A DNA stretch of 64,000 nt from JAVBMV01 sp031552145 (lineage in GTDB: Bacteria; Myxococcota; Myxococcia; Myxococcales; UBA5297), in NCBI GenBank assembly GCA_031552145.1, contig JAVBMV010000013.1:62001-126000 (forward strand), written 5' to 3'. Each line of letters starts with the position of its first letter. Within the stretch, counting starts at the first letter, position 1. The notes beneath the pieces are model-generated. The model did no database searches. It was not told the origin of the DNA and saw only the letters and a list, made by a program, of their open reading frames with translations. Shown piece by piece: positions 24,883 to 34,278 of this stretch. Both the position numbers and the translations under genes were made by a program.

Positions 24883-27800
24883 CTACTTCCCCCGCGAAAA
24901 GCCCAGCTCCATCGAGGTGTCTCGGTCCACCGACGAGACAAAGTCGCCGAAGGCCTGGTAGTTGGCGGGCGCGATGCGCTGGGCGGGCATGGCATAGCTC
25001 CAATCCAAGCCATATCGCCCAGGAGCGCTCGTCTCTTTGAGCTCGAAGGAACCGAAGGGGCTCTTCCGACTTGTCTTCTGCTCGGCGCGCGCCAGCGTCA
25101 TCCCTGCGGGCAGCTCCAGCGAGATGCGGGTCTTTAGCGAATACTGTGCCACCAGGAGCGGAGTCTCGCGTTCGCCTAGGGTGAGGAAGTTGCGCGCCAG
25201 GCCAGTTTCGAAGAACTCCCCCTGCACCGCGAGGCCCTTGTCGAGCGGGGCGGCGAAGCGCTCTGCCTCGAGCGCCAAGATGAACTCGACGGGCGAGCCG
25301 CTCGCCTCGCCTACTTTGATGTCGAAGGAAGTGGCGGTGGCGCCGGGGATCAACTCGGCGACGAGGCTCTGCGCCAGGCGGTTCTTCTGCTCGTCGCTCA
25401 TCGACTCCAGCGCCACGCGCAGATTCGCCGCGGTAAAGCCGACGACGCGCTGGATGACGGTCCCTGTGAGGGTTCCTTCCTCCGAGAGCTTGCCGGTGAG
25501 CGTCGTATCGAAGGTCTCGTCGGGCGCTCCCGACTTGAGCATGACCTGGCGCGGCTCTTCGCCGGGGTTGGGGATCACCCAGGCCAGCTGCCCTTCTTGC
25601 TGCGGCCGAAGGCGGCCGAAGGGGGCGTAGCGCTGTTCGGGTTGCAGATAGAGCACGCCGCCGCCGTCACCTTTGGGGATCTTCACCATCAGCACCGGCG
25701 CTCGATATTTGTCATTGACCGGAAAGACCGACTCGAAGGGATCGTCGAGCACCGTGCGCGCCACCAGCACGTTGAACTCGATGCCCAGCGCCTTCAGGGA
25801 GGTGGCCATCGCCGAGAAGCGGCTCCCTCGTCCGAGCAGCAGCGCGTGCAGGCCCGAGGAGAGGAAGTGTCCGTCGCCCCCAACCGCCTTCATCACCTCT
25901 TCGTAGAGCGCCTCGACCGCGGCGCGCCCTTGCTTGCCGGCAGTCGCCCGCCGCGCGAACTCGCGCACCTCGTTGGTCGGCGCGAAGTTCCCCACCATGT
26001 GATTGCCGATCGCCTTCACCGCATCCTTCGCCGTCGCTCCGTAGCCCGCGAGCACGCTGGGCACCAGTTCGAAACGGCCGGGGCCGCCGGGCTCCGCCAC
26101 GAAGGGAGGTGTGCCGCGCCGTTCCACGTGGATCCTTTCGAAGGCGCCCTCGTCGATGGGTGTCAGCTCGCCCGCGCGGCCATTTCCTAGATTTCGCCCC
26201 TCGGCGAAGAGCCCCATCCCCTTGGGCGCGCGGATGTCGACCACCGAGAGCGCCGAGCCGATCTTGTCCATTTGGAAGACGAAGAGCGGGCTGGTGAAGC
26301 CGGGCACTGTCGGGCCGCGCGCGGGGAAGGTGACGAGGTATTCGTATTCGACGAAGTCGCCCACCTCGACGCCCGGGAAGGAGATCTCCTCCTTGCCGCT
26401 GATCGATTCCGGCTCCAGCACGCGGCCGTCGGCCTTGAGGGTGCGCATCGTCAGCGGCTGGGCACCCTCGGGCAGCGCCACCTCCGAGAGCTCCGAGAGG
26501 CCGCTCTGGCTGGTCACCTTGGAGAGGATGTGGATGCGCGCGATGGCGCTCCCATCGGGGGAGACCTCCAGGGCCATCGCGTCGACCACATAGGCGCCGG
26601 CCCCGGTCTCGGCGGGCTTCTCCGCCTTGTAGCGGGCCAGCTCCTTGGCGCCGTCGATCTTCAGATCGCCAAGCGGTTCCTTTCCATCCTCCAGCGCGAG
26701 CGCCAGGCGGAGCTGCAGGTCGGCGCCATCGAGCCGCAGCGCGCGCTCACGCGCGGCGCGTGCGCCCTCCTCGTCGCCGGCGCGCTCCAGCGCCTCGGCG
26801 CGCTCGGTCTCATGGAGCGCCAGATAGGGAAAGCGCTCGGCAAGGGCGCCATAGAGCTTGGCCGCCTCCAAGTATTCGCCCTCGGCGAGCGCGGTGCGGG
26901 CCAGCATCGCCATGGCGATGCGCTGCTCTCCCTCCTCGCGTGCGAGCCGTGCGAGCGCCGCGCGCGCGGCGCCGTGCGCGCCGATCGACTGGGAGCGCTG
27001 CGCGAGCATGAAGGGGTAGCCGGAGCAGGGTGCCATCGCCTCCAGGGCCTGTGCCTCGCCCGCGTCGAGCGCCCGGGCGCGGTAGAGCTTGTGGGCCAAC
27101 CCCTCGCAGAGGCCCGGCTCCAGCTCGAGCGCCCGCGTCACCAGCTCGTCGGCATCGGCGTCGGCGCCCCGCTTCAGGGCGAGGCGCGCGCGTGTCAGCG
27201 GAAGCTCGAAGGAGCGGGGCGCGGCCTCCTTCGCCGCCGCCTGGAGCGCGTCGCTCGCGTCGGAGTATTGCTCCTCGCGCAGGGCGTGCAGCCCCAAGCT
27301 GAGCAGGGCCTTGGGGTTCGAGGGATCTCGCTCCAGCGCGAGGCTCAGGTACTGGCGCGCTTCGCCCACCGCGTAGCGTCCGGGCAGCGCCGGGTCTCGC
27401 GTCACATGCTCGGCGGCGAAGAGCAGCGCCGAGGCCGAGCCCACCGCGTCCTTGGGCGCATGGCTCTTCTCCAGCAGCGCCTTGACGCCCTCCAGATCCT
27501 GCTGCATCACCGAGTCGAGCGCCACCACCGCGGCGGCGATGAGCCCCATCTCGGGCGCCAGCGCGCGCTCGAGCGAGGCGGCGTCGGACCAGCTCTCCTT
27601 CGCTTCTTCGAAGGAATGCGAGCGCTTCGGCGCCTCCCCCTTGGCAGGGGAGAAACGGAGCTTGGCCGGCTTGCCATCGGCCCGTGCGAGCGAGACCATC
27701 AGCTGGTCCCGGGCGAGGCTCTGCGTTCGCTGCGCGCCGTCCAGCAGCGCCTTCACTAATAGTCGGTGGCGCCCCTTCGCGAGCGACACGCGCACTGTTC

Positions 27801-28686
27801 GCACCATGGGCGACGAGCTTTCGAAGTTGGTGCGCTCCAGCGCGTGCGCGCCGTCGCCATCCAAGAAGAGCGCCGCGGTGGAGGAGCTCTCCAGACGCAA
27901 CAGATAGTCGGCGCTCTCCGAGAGCTCGACATCGGCGGCCAGGTAGTAGAGGTCGGCATCGGAGCCCGGGTCGGCCAGTTCGAAGGGGCCGCTCCAGGTG
28001 ACGGGGCGCGGCGAGATGGCGCCTCGCGGTCCGCTCCCCGAGAGCTCCCCATTTTCGGGTGGGAAACTCTTTCGCCACTCGAGCTTCTCGTAGGCGGAGA
28101 AGGGGCCCAGGAAGAGCGCCGCCGAGAGCGTGCCCTGCTCGGCGCGCATCGCTGCGCTGCCCTCGAAATCCCCCCGCGCTTCGCGCAGCCGCGCCAAGGC
28201 GGAGCGGAGCAGGAAGGCCGCCTCGCCGCGCGCGCCATGGCTCAAGAGGGAGAGGGCGCGCGCCTCGATGAGCTGATCCAGCGCGGGCGAGGTGCCCACC
28301 GACTCGAGCGCGGCGCGCGCGCCAGCGGTGCAGAGCGCCGTGTGCGGCGAGCGGTCGCACAGGCGCAGCTTGTATTCGAGCGCGCCGCGCGCATCCAGCT
28401 CCTGCCCGGCCACCAGCGCGAGTCCATAGAGCGCCCAGGGGGAGGGCTCCCTCTCCATGGCCCGCAGCCAGAACGCCTTCGCCGCGGCCCTGTCCGACTG
28501 GAGAAGCAGCTTCGCCCAGCCCGCGCGCGCCAGATCCTCGACCTCACTGCCTCCGCGCTCTACCCGCTCGAGCGCCCCCGTGAGGTGGGCCTGCCCCACG
28601 CGAGAGGTATGGCCGCACGAAATTGCGAGGGGAGCCGCGAGCGCGACGGACAGGAACGCCAATGTGCAGTTTTTCATCGCCCTCAT
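24883..28686 (-). CDS. TPR/DUF3857 lipoprotein with a degenerate transglutaminase fold
   Basis: A predicted lipoprotein of 1267 residues (lipobox PLAISC, Cys24). About residues 30-640 are helical repeats of TPR type (for example GEYLEAAKLYGALAERFPYLAL), interrupted by a beta domain. Then comes a DUF3857 domain (from about 680; SISGKEEISFPGVEVGDFVEYEY split across the block) and a transglutaminase-like domain. The catalytic triad is missing: the Cys position falls in GRGSRFSAMATSLKALG, the His position in APVLMVK and the Asp position in YLQPEQ. It is therefore probably a binding scaffold, not an enzyme. ATG 28677 has GAGGG just upstream and is an alternative start to 28686. It is divergent from the DUF3332 gene. 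Confidence 0.8.
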   Translation of the reverse strand: MRAMKNCTLAFLSVALAAPLAISCGHTSRVGQAHLTGALERVERGGSEVEDLARAGWAKLLLQSDRAAAKAFWLRAMEREPSPWALYGLALVAGQELDARGALEYKLRLCDRSPHTALCTAGARAALESVGTSPALDQLIEARALSLLSHGARGEAAFLLRSALARLREARGDFEGSAAMRAEQGTLSAALFLGPFSAYEKLEWRKSFPPENGELSGSGPRGAISPRPVTWSGPFELADPGSDADLYYLAADVELSESADYLLRLESSSTAALFLDGDGAHALERTNFESSSPMVRTVRVSLAKGRHRLLVKALLDGAQRTQSLARDQLMVSLARADGKPAKLRFSPAKGEAPKRSHSFEEAKESWSDAASLERALAPEMGLIAAAVVALDSVMQQDLEGVKALLEKSHAPKDAVGSASALLFAAEHVTRDPALPGRYAVGEARQYLSLALERDPSNPKALLSLGLHALREEQYSDASDALQAAAKEAAPRSFELPLTRARLALKRGADADADELVTRALELEPGLCEGLAHKLYRARALDAGEAQALEAMAPCSGYPFMLAQRSQSIGAHGAARAALARLAREEGEQRIAMAMLARTALAEGEYLEAAKLYGALAERFPYLALHETERAEALERAGDEEGARAARERALRLDGADLQLRLALALEDGKEPLGDLKIDGAKELARYKAEKPAETGAGAYVVDAMALEVSPDGSAIARIHILSKVTSQSGLSELSEVALPEGAQPLTMRTLKADGRVLEPESISGKEEISFPGVEVGDFVEYEYLVTFPARGPTVPGFTSPLFVFQMDKIGSALSVVDIRAPKGMGLFAEGRNLGNGRAGELTPIDEGAFERIHVERRGTPPFVAEPGGPGRFELVPSVLAGYGATAKDAVKAIGNHMVGNFAPTNEVREFARRATAGKQGRAAVEALYEEVMKAVGGDGHFLSSGLHALLLGRGSRFSAMATSLKALGIEFNVLVARTVLDDPFESVFPVNDKYRAPVLMVKIPKGDGGGVLYLQPEQRYAPFGRLRPQQEGQLAWVIPNPGEEPRQVMLKSGAPDETFDTTLTGKLSEEGTLTGTVIQRVVGFTAANLRVALESMSDEQKNRLAQSLVAELIPGATATSFDIKVGEASGSPVEFILALEAERFAAPLDKGLAVQGEFFETGLARNFLTLGERETPLLVAQYSLKTRISLELPAGMTLARAEQKTSRKSPFGSFELKETSAPGRYGLDWSYAMPAQRIAPANYQAFGDFVSSVDRDTSMELGFSRGK

Positions 28687-28835
28687 TTATCACGGGGCGC
28701 TCCAAAAAATCGGAGGCATCCGCGCCCCGTCGGCGTGTAGGATGCGCCCGCGGCGCCCAAGTGCGTCCGCCTGCCGCGCGCGAGGGCACATGGGGTGCCC
28801 AAGCGTCGGCGCACACGTACATGGAGGTCTCAATA

Positions 28836-29378
28836 ATGCGTCGCAAGCTCCTGGCAACGATGGTTGCCGCTCTCTTCTTCTCCAGCGCCTGCTTCGGAAC
28901 GTTCCCCGCTATCCGCGCCATCTACAACTGGAACAAGGGCGTCTCCTCCAACAAGTGGGTACAGGAGATCGTCTTCCTGGTGCTCAGCATCGTTCCCGTC
29001 TACGCCATCGGCGGCTTCATCGACGTGATCATCCTCAACACCATGGAGTTCTGGACCGGCAAGACGACCCACATCGGCTCCAAGGATGTGCAGCTCCCCG
29101 ATGGGCGCGTCGCGACCGTGACCCGCACCGAGGACGGGACCGTCACCGTCCGCGTCGGCGAGGAACTCTTCACGATGGTGCAGACCGAGAGCGGCATGCA
29201 GCTGCTCAACGGCGCGGGCGAGGTGCTCGCCGTCTCGTCGCTCAACGCCGATGGCTCCATCGCCGTCAGCGCGAAGGGTGAGTCGGTGGTGATCGGCGCC
29301 GAGGGCGTCGCCGCCATCGAGGCGAACCCCGCGCAGGCCTCCGCGCTCATCCCCGCGCACGCCACCTGCGGCCAGTAG
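28836..29378 (+). CDS. DUF3332 family protein
   Basis: A 180-residue protein matching the DUF3332 pattern. A signal peptide ending near SSACFG is followed by the invariant-looking YNWNKGVSSNKWVQE and a hydrophobic segment (IVFLVLSIVPVYAIGGFIDVII), then NTMEFWTG. The C-terminal ~90 residues form a soluble beta-rich part. It is probably anchored in the inner membrane with its C-terminus in the periplasm, and a Cys after the signal could be lipidated (SSAC). The function of the family is unknown. ATG 28836 has GGAGG eight bases upstream; the frame extends upstream but without signal-like features. A strong hairpin terminator follows at 29422. Confidence 0.85.
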   Translation: MRRKLLATMVAALFFSSACFGTFPAIRAIYNWNKGVSSNKWVQEIVFLVLSIVPVYAIGGFIDVIILNTMEFWTGKTTHIGSKDVQLPDGRVATVTRTEDGTVTVRVGEELFTMVQTESGMQLLNGAGEVLAVSSLNADGSIAVSAKGESVVIGAEGVAAIEANPAQASALIPAHATCGQ

Positions 29379-29421
29379 AGTCGTTCACCGGGGCCAGTGC
29401 TCCGAGGAAACACGAGCAGTT

Positions 29422-29465
29422 GAAGAGGCCTCCGGACGCTCCGCGCGAGCGCCGGGGGCCTCTTC
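29422..29465 (+). terminator. Hairpin terminator after the DUF3332 gene
   Basis: GAAGAGGCC (29422-29430) pairs perfectly with GGCCTCTTC (29457-29465); inner bases CCGG/CCGG extend the stem after a small bulge. It sits 43 bp after the stop and 113 bp before the next gene. There is no long T tract, which is common in this genome. Confidence 0.65.
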
Positions 29466-29578
29466 GCTAAGGAGCCCTCGATCGAGAGAAGTAGCGGACG
29501 CCCTTGCGCTGGGCGCGGGCATGCTGCATCATGGAGTCACAGGGCCGGAAAGCGCGGTAGATATAAGCGGAGCCTAGA

Positions 29579-32500
29579 ATGAAGCCACTTGCACGAGGGC
29601 ACCTCCTGTGCGTGCTCGGAGCTGGCGTTCTCCTCTTTGCATCGGCCTGTAGAGACGAATCGAAGAATATCCCCGTCGATTCGATGCCCGGGATCGAGAC
29701 GTCGACCGGCGATCTGGTCGAAGCGAACGTCGACTTTCCCGATACGCTGGTCGAGACCACCACCCAAAAGAGCATCACACTCACCAACCGCAGCAGCATC
29801 GACGCGCGCATTCTCAATGCGCGCCTGGGGCAGAGCGGCCCCTTCAGCACCAACCTCTCTCTTCCGCTCATCCTGCCCAGGGGCGAGACGCGCGTGGTCG
29901 AGATCCTCTTCGCGCCCCTCATCGCCGGCGAGCAGAGCGACACCCTCTATCTGGACACCGATTCGGAGAAGCATCCCGAGCTGAAGCTAGGCCTCGCGGG
30001 GCGGGCCATCGATGGCAAGTGCAGCATCGTGCTGCCCGACGAGAAGGAGGACGTGATCGACTTCGGCAGCTCCGCCACGAAGACAACCTTCGTCAAGAGG
30101 TTCACCATCCACAACGGCTCGTCGCTGCCGTGGGAAGTGCGCCTCGGTGCGCTCGAGCTCGGCTCTGGCGCCTTCTCGCTCCACGACGCTTCGCAGGCAG
30201 AGCCCTTCACGGTTCCCGCTGGCGATTCGGTCGACGTGGGCGTCGCCTTCAACCCTCCCTCCTACGAAAACTACCAGGCCTTCCTACCCATCATGGGACC
30301 AAGCTGGTGCAACCTGAGCGAGATCTCTTTGGTGGGCAAAGGGGTCGAGTACAACCTCATCTTCGAACAGAAGGTCGAGTTCTCCTATGTGAACCCCGGC
30401 GACACGGCCGTGCGGGAGTTCACGCTCCAGAACATCGGGGCCACGCCCATCACCATCAGCTTCGAGGCACTCCAGCTCGTCAGGCCCGCCTCGACCAAGA
30501 TCGCCAACTATCAGCCCTTCTGGATTGCCTCGGCCAACGGTGTGGAGCTGGGCGCGGGAGAGACGGGCCTAGGCCTGCCCCTGGTGGTGCCGGCAGATCG
30601 CTCCATCGTTACCTACCGGCTGGCCTTCAGGCCCGGTCACAATCCGAACCACGAGGTGGGCGAGCCCGATTTCCTCGGCATCACCGGCATCCACGAGGCG
30701 GCGCTGCGCCTGAAGACCGACGACGCCAAGATCGCGAGCGCCGACATCGCTCTGCATGGCGTGGGCGGTGGCCCCGACATCAAGACCACCCCATCGGCCG
30801 AGCTCAACTTCAACGCCGTCGCCATCGGCTCGTCGCTGACAAAGACCCTCATCATCAGCAATGTCGGCACCAATGTCGCCGGGACCAACCTCGATAACCT
30901 GCGCTTCCGCGACTGCGTCGAGAAGGATTGCACCGCGGAGAAAGAGAAGAGGCCAGAGATTAGGCTGGCCGATGGTTCCCCCTCGCCCGACTTCAAGCTC
31001 GTGGCCTGGCCGCCCGAGGAGTCGGGCTACACCGACTCGGTGGGGCTCGAGGCGAACAAGTCGCTGCTGCTCGAGGTGAAGTTCGAGCCACCCGGCGAGG
31101 CGAGCGCCCTGGGGCGCAAGGAGGCGGAGCTCCACATCTACTCCAACGATCCCGACGAGAGCGACTATGTGCTCAAGCTGGTAGGCGAGGCGATTCAGCT
31201 CGACGCCTGCGATATCGCGGTGAGCCCTGCCAAGGTCGACTTCGGCTTCATGGAACCCACCCGCACCAGCCCCATCCACTACTTCGATATCAAGAACAGG
31301 GCCAGCACCCGATGCCTCATCTACTCAATCGACTTCGATGAGAAGACGAAGGCGCTGGGAGTCTTCAAACTGGTCAACGGCGCCGAGGAGAACTTCTTCA
31401 TCGAAGGGAACGAGACGCACAAGGTCGCGCTCCGCTTCGCGCCGACCGCCGAAAAGCGATTTGAAGGCAAAACGATAATCAAGCTCCATCGCCCGCGCGG
31501 GCCCGAGGAGGCCGTGATGCAGGTGGGCCAGGGAGGCAAGAGCTGCCTCGCCTTCACGCCGCAGTCGATCGACTTCCAGACGGTGAAGCTGGGCTGCATC
31601 GCGCGCGCCCGGAACGTCACGCTGGTCAACCAGTGCACCGGCAAGAGCGTGGTGCTCAAGCGGATAGCGCTGCTCGATTCGCTCGACGACCACTTCAGAA
31701 TCGTCAGCCAGCCACCGCCCAACAAGATGCTTTCCGGTGGTGAGCAGGCGAATATCTCGCTCGTCTACCAGCCGGCGGAGATCGGCGACGAGACCACCAC
31801 CGTCGAGCTGCAGGTCGTGGAGGATGGTGGCGAGCCCATGTCGCTCTTCCTGCCCGTTGGAGGAAAGGGGCGGCTCGATGCCCAGCAAACCGATCGAATG
31901 CAGCAGGACGCGCAACAGCAGCTCGACTTGCTCTTCGTGGTCGACAATAGCTGCTCGATGACCGACTACCAGCAGAAGTTGGCGACCAACTTCCAGCTCT
32001 TCATCGCCTATGCGGCCACCCAGGACATCGAATACAACATCGCCGCCGTATCGACCGATCCCGGCGCGGGAAATGGCGGCAGCTCGGGCGTCATCGAAGG
32101 GGCCTTCTGGCCAATGTCGGGCAAGCCCACGGAGCGCATCGTGAAGAAATCGATGCCCGCCGACCAACAGAAGCGCCTCTTTGCGGCGATGGTCTCCATG
32201 GGGACCGGCGGCAGCGGCACCGAGTGGCTCATCGATCCGGCGGTTCAGGCGCTCTCGGCGGAGATGACACGAGAGGGCGCTCACAACGCGGGTTTCTTGC
32301 GCGACAGCGCCTCCCTTAACGTGGTCACCATCTCCGACACCTATGACCATGCGCCGCACAAGCTGAGCCAGTATGAGATCTTCTTCCAGCGGCTGAAGCC
32401 ACAGGGGCGCTTCCACTATCACGGGATCATCCCTGTCTTCTTTCCGGGCGCCTGCGCCTATGACGGAGGCCCCGACGTCGGAAAGGATATTCGCGTGAAG

Positions 32501-32818
32501 AAGATAATCGCCGATTTTCACGGAGAGATGGGCGACATCTGCACCCAGGACTGGAGCGAGACGCTCTCGAAGCTCTTCAAGACCGTCCTTGCGCCGCGCG
32601 ATGCCTTCGAGCTCACCGCCTACCCCGACCTCACCAAGAGCATCAAAGTAAAGGTCGCGGGCGTGGAGCTGGCCGAGACGGACGGCAGCGAGCCCGTCTG
32701 GCGCTACGATTCGACCCGCAGCGAATGCGGCGCCATCGTCTTCGAGACGGCGCGCATCCCGATGCCGGGGGCCATCGTCGAGATCACCTACGACACGGCC
32801 TGCGGAAGCAAAATCTAG
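29579..32818 (+). CDS. Choice-of-anchor D / VWA lipoprotein
   Basis: A 1079-residue predicted lipoprotein (LLFASAC lipobox). About residues 45-770 are tandem Ig-like domains of the ASPM/SPD-2/Hydin (choice-of-anchor D) type, recognised by repeats such as VDFPDTLVETTTQKSITLTN and VDFGFMEPTRTSPIHYFDI. Each begins with a strand ending in DF and ends in L.G.A. A von Willebrand A-like domain follows, with the metal-site motif DNSCSM at Asp789 and a downstream TISDTYD loop. The protein is probably surface-exposed and may bind ligands through the MIDAS. GGAG lies seven bases before the ATG. It converges on the DUF3467 gene, with a shared hairpin between them. Confidence 0.83.
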   Translation: MKPLARGHLLCVLGAGVLLFASACRDESKNIPVDSMPGIETSTGDLVEANVDFPDTLVETTTQKSITLTNRSSIDARILNARLGQSGPFSTNLSLPLILPRGETRVVEILFAPLIAGEQSDTLYLDTDSEKHPELKLGLAGRAIDGKCSIVLPDEKEDVIDFGSSATKTTFVKRFTIHNGSSLPWEVRLGALELGSGAFSLHDASQAEPFTVPAGDSVDVGVAFNPPSYENYQAFLPIMGPSWCNLSEISLVGKGVEYNLIFEQKVEFSYVNPGDTAVREFTLQNIGATPITISFEALQLVRPASTKIANYQPFWIASANGVELGAGETGLGLPLVVPADRSIVTYRLAFRPGHNPNHEVGEPDFLGITGIHEAALRLKTDDAKIASADIALHGVGGGPDIKTTPSAELNFNAVAIGSSLTKTLIISNVGTNVAGTNLDNLRFRDCVEKDCTAEKEKRPEIRLADGSPSPDFKLVAWPPEESGYTDSVGLEANKSLLLEVKFEPPGEASALGRKEAELHIYSNDPDESDYVLKLVGEAIQLDACDIAVSPAKVDFGFMEPTRTSPIHYFDIKNRASTRCLIYSIDFDEKTKALGVFKLVNGAEENFFIEGNETHKVALRFAPTAEKRFEGKTIIKLHRPRGPEEAVMQVGQGGKSCLAFTPQSIDFQTVKLGCIARARNVTLVNQCTGKSVVLKRIALLDSLDDHFRIVSQPPPNKMLSGGEQANISLVYQPAEIGDETTTVELQVVEDGGEPMSLFLPVGGKGRLDAQQTDRMQQDAQQQLDLLFVVDNSCSMTDYQQKLATNFQLFIAYAATQDIEYNIAAVSTDPGAGNGGSSGVIEGAFWPMSGKPTERIVKKSMPADQQKRLFAAMVSMGTGGSGTEWLIDPAVQALSAEMTREGAHNAGFLRDSASLNVVTISDTYDHAPHKLSQYEIFFQRLKPQGRFHYHGIIPVFFPGACAYDGGPDVGKDIRVKKIIADFHGEMGDICTQDWSETLSKLFKTVLAPRDAFELTAYPDLTKSIKVKVAGVELAETDGSEPVWRYDSTRSECGAIVFETARIPMPGAIVEITYDTACGSKI

Positions 32819-32840
32819 AGCTGCTCGACGGGACCAGGAG

Positions 32841-32878
32841 CGAATGGCCCGCGCACCACCGAGTGCGCGGGCCATTCG
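32841..32878. terminator. Perfect 15-bp hairpin, probable bidirectional terminator
   Basis: CGAATGGCCCGCGCA (32841-32855) is perfectly complementary to TGCGCGGGCCATTCG (32864-32878) across an eight-base loop. It lies between the convergent VWA lipoprotein gene (stop at 32818) and the DUF3467 gene (stop at 32907), where a two-way terminator is expected. No T tract is present on either side. Confidence 0.75.
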
Positions 32879-32906
32879 TAAAGTACTTGCGTCAGAGGCC
32901 TGTCGC

Positions 32907-33200
32907 TCAGTGCATCGGGCCCTCGGGCAGGTGCCCGATCTCGATGCTCCCGAAGGCCTTCTCATAGCGCGCCACGTTCTCCTGCAGCGCGAAGAGCAGC
33001 CGCTTCATGTGCTGCGGGCTGGTGATGATGCGCGCGCGCACCCGGGCCTTGGGCTGCTGCGGCTGCACATACATGAAGTCGAGCGTGAACTCGGTGGGGG
33101 TGTGGTTCACCAGCGCCAGGTTCGAGTAGGCGCCCTGGGCCGTCGCGTCGTCGATCTCGATCTGCAACTTCACTTCTTGGGTGGGGATCTTCTCACTCAT
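32907..33200 (-). CDS. DUF3467 family protein
   Basis: A 97-residue cytoplasmic protein of the DUF3467 family, seen from IEIDDATAQGAYSNLALVNH, EFTLDFMYVQPQ and ARIITSPQHMKRLLFALQEN. The family is widespread, small and beta-rich, with no known biochemical role. The ATG is preceded by GAGGAG at an ideal distance. It lies 30 bp downstream of cydB on the same strand and may be cotranscribed with cydAB, but nothing links it to the oxidase beyond position. Confidence 0.9.
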   Translation of the reverse strand: MSEKIPTQEVKLQIEIDDATAQGAYSNLALVNHTPTEFTLDFMYVQPQQPKARVRARIITSPQHMKRLLFALQENVARYEKAFGSIEIGHLPEGPMH

Positions 33201-33230
33201 GATCTGCTCCTCGTTTCTTTGGCGGCGCCA

Positions 33231-34247
33231 CTAATAACCCGACTCGCCTTCCATCTTCACCCTGCCGCGGAAGGTCCAGTAGATCGCGGCGCTGTAGGTG
33301 AGCACGAAGGGCAGGCCGATCGCCGCGATGATCAGCATCGTCTTCAAGGTGCCCGGGCTCGAGGCCGCGTTGGTGATGGTGAGCGAGAACGCCGGGTTGT
33401 TCGCGGCGGTGACCAGGTTGGGGTAGAGCGCCAGGCCCAGGAGCGAGACGAGCGCCAGGATCGTCACCACCGAGGAGAGAAACGCCTGCAGCGGCCGCCC
33501 CTTGAGCGTCGCGCGCAGGATGTTGGCCGCGGCGAAGACGTTGAGCGCCACGATGGCGAAGGCCCAGGGAAAGTGGACGAAATTGGCCGTGGCGCGCGGG
33601 ATGGTGAAGAGCGTCCAGGCAGTCATGGCCAGATAGGCGAAGGCAAAGAGGGCCCAGGTGCGGAAGATCCAGCGCTCCACGCGCTGCTGCATGGGGCCGT
33701 GCGGCACCTTCAGGTTGAGGTAGAGCGCGCCGTGCAGCGCGAACATGGCGCAGGTCATCAGCCCCACGCAGACCGCGTATGGGTTGAGGAGCGAGAAGAA
33801 GCCGCCAGTGAAGACGCCGCGCTCGTCCAGCGCGATGCCGCGCATCGCGTTGCCCACGCCCACGCCGAAGAGCAGCGTCGCGAGGAGGCTCGCCTTGAAG
33901 AAGCCCCAATCCCAGAATGCGCGCCACCGAGGCGCGTGGAGCTTGGAGCGAAACTCGATCGAGACGCCGCGCAGGATGAGCGCGAAGAGCAGCAACATGA
34001 AGGCGATGTAGAAGCCCGAGAAGACTGTCGCATAGGCGAGCGGAAAGGCGGCGAAGAGCGCTCCTCCGAAGGTGATGAGCCACACCTCGTTGCCATCCCA
34101 GATGGGGCCGATGGCGTTGAGGTGGATGCGCCGCTCCTCGTCGCTCTTCGCCGTCAGGTGCAGGATGCCGACGCCCAGGTCGAAGCCGTCGAGCACGGCG
34201 TAGCCCGCGAGCAGCACTCCCAGAAGGATGAACCAGACGATCTCCAT
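33231..34247 (-). CDS. cydB: Cytochrome bd ubiquinol oxidase subunit II
   Basis: A 338-residue integral membrane protein with the CydB N-terminal signature (WFILLGVLLAGYAVLDGFDLG), the IWDGNEVWLITFGGALFAAFP block and about eight transmembrane helices. With CydA it forms a quinol oxidase of high oxygen affinity that does not pump protons; it supports growth at low oxygen and protects against oxygen. I start at ATG 34247, which has GGAG six bases upstream; a GTG two codons earlier is possible. It follows cydA by 31 bp. A cydX-like small subunit is not evident in the 30 bp after the stop. Confidence 0.95.
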   Translation of the reverse strand: MEIVWFILLGVLLAGYAVLDGFDLGVGILHLTAKSDEERRIHLNAIGPIWDGNEVWLITFGGALFAAFPLAYATVFSGFYIAFMLLLFALILRGVSIEFRSKLHAPRWRAFWDWGFFKASLLATLLFGVGVGNAMRGIALDERGVFTGGFFSLLNPYAVCVGLMTCAMFALHGALYLNLKVPHGPMQQRVERWIFRTWALFAFAYLAMTAWTLFTIPRATANFVHFPWAFAIVALNVFAAANILRATLKGRPLQAFLSSVVTILALVSLLGLALYPNLVTAANNPAFSLTITNAASSPGTLKTMLIIAAIGLPFVLTYSAAIYWTFRGRVKMEGESGY

Positions 34248-34278
34248 AAACACTCCGATATCGTTTGAGCAGCCACGG

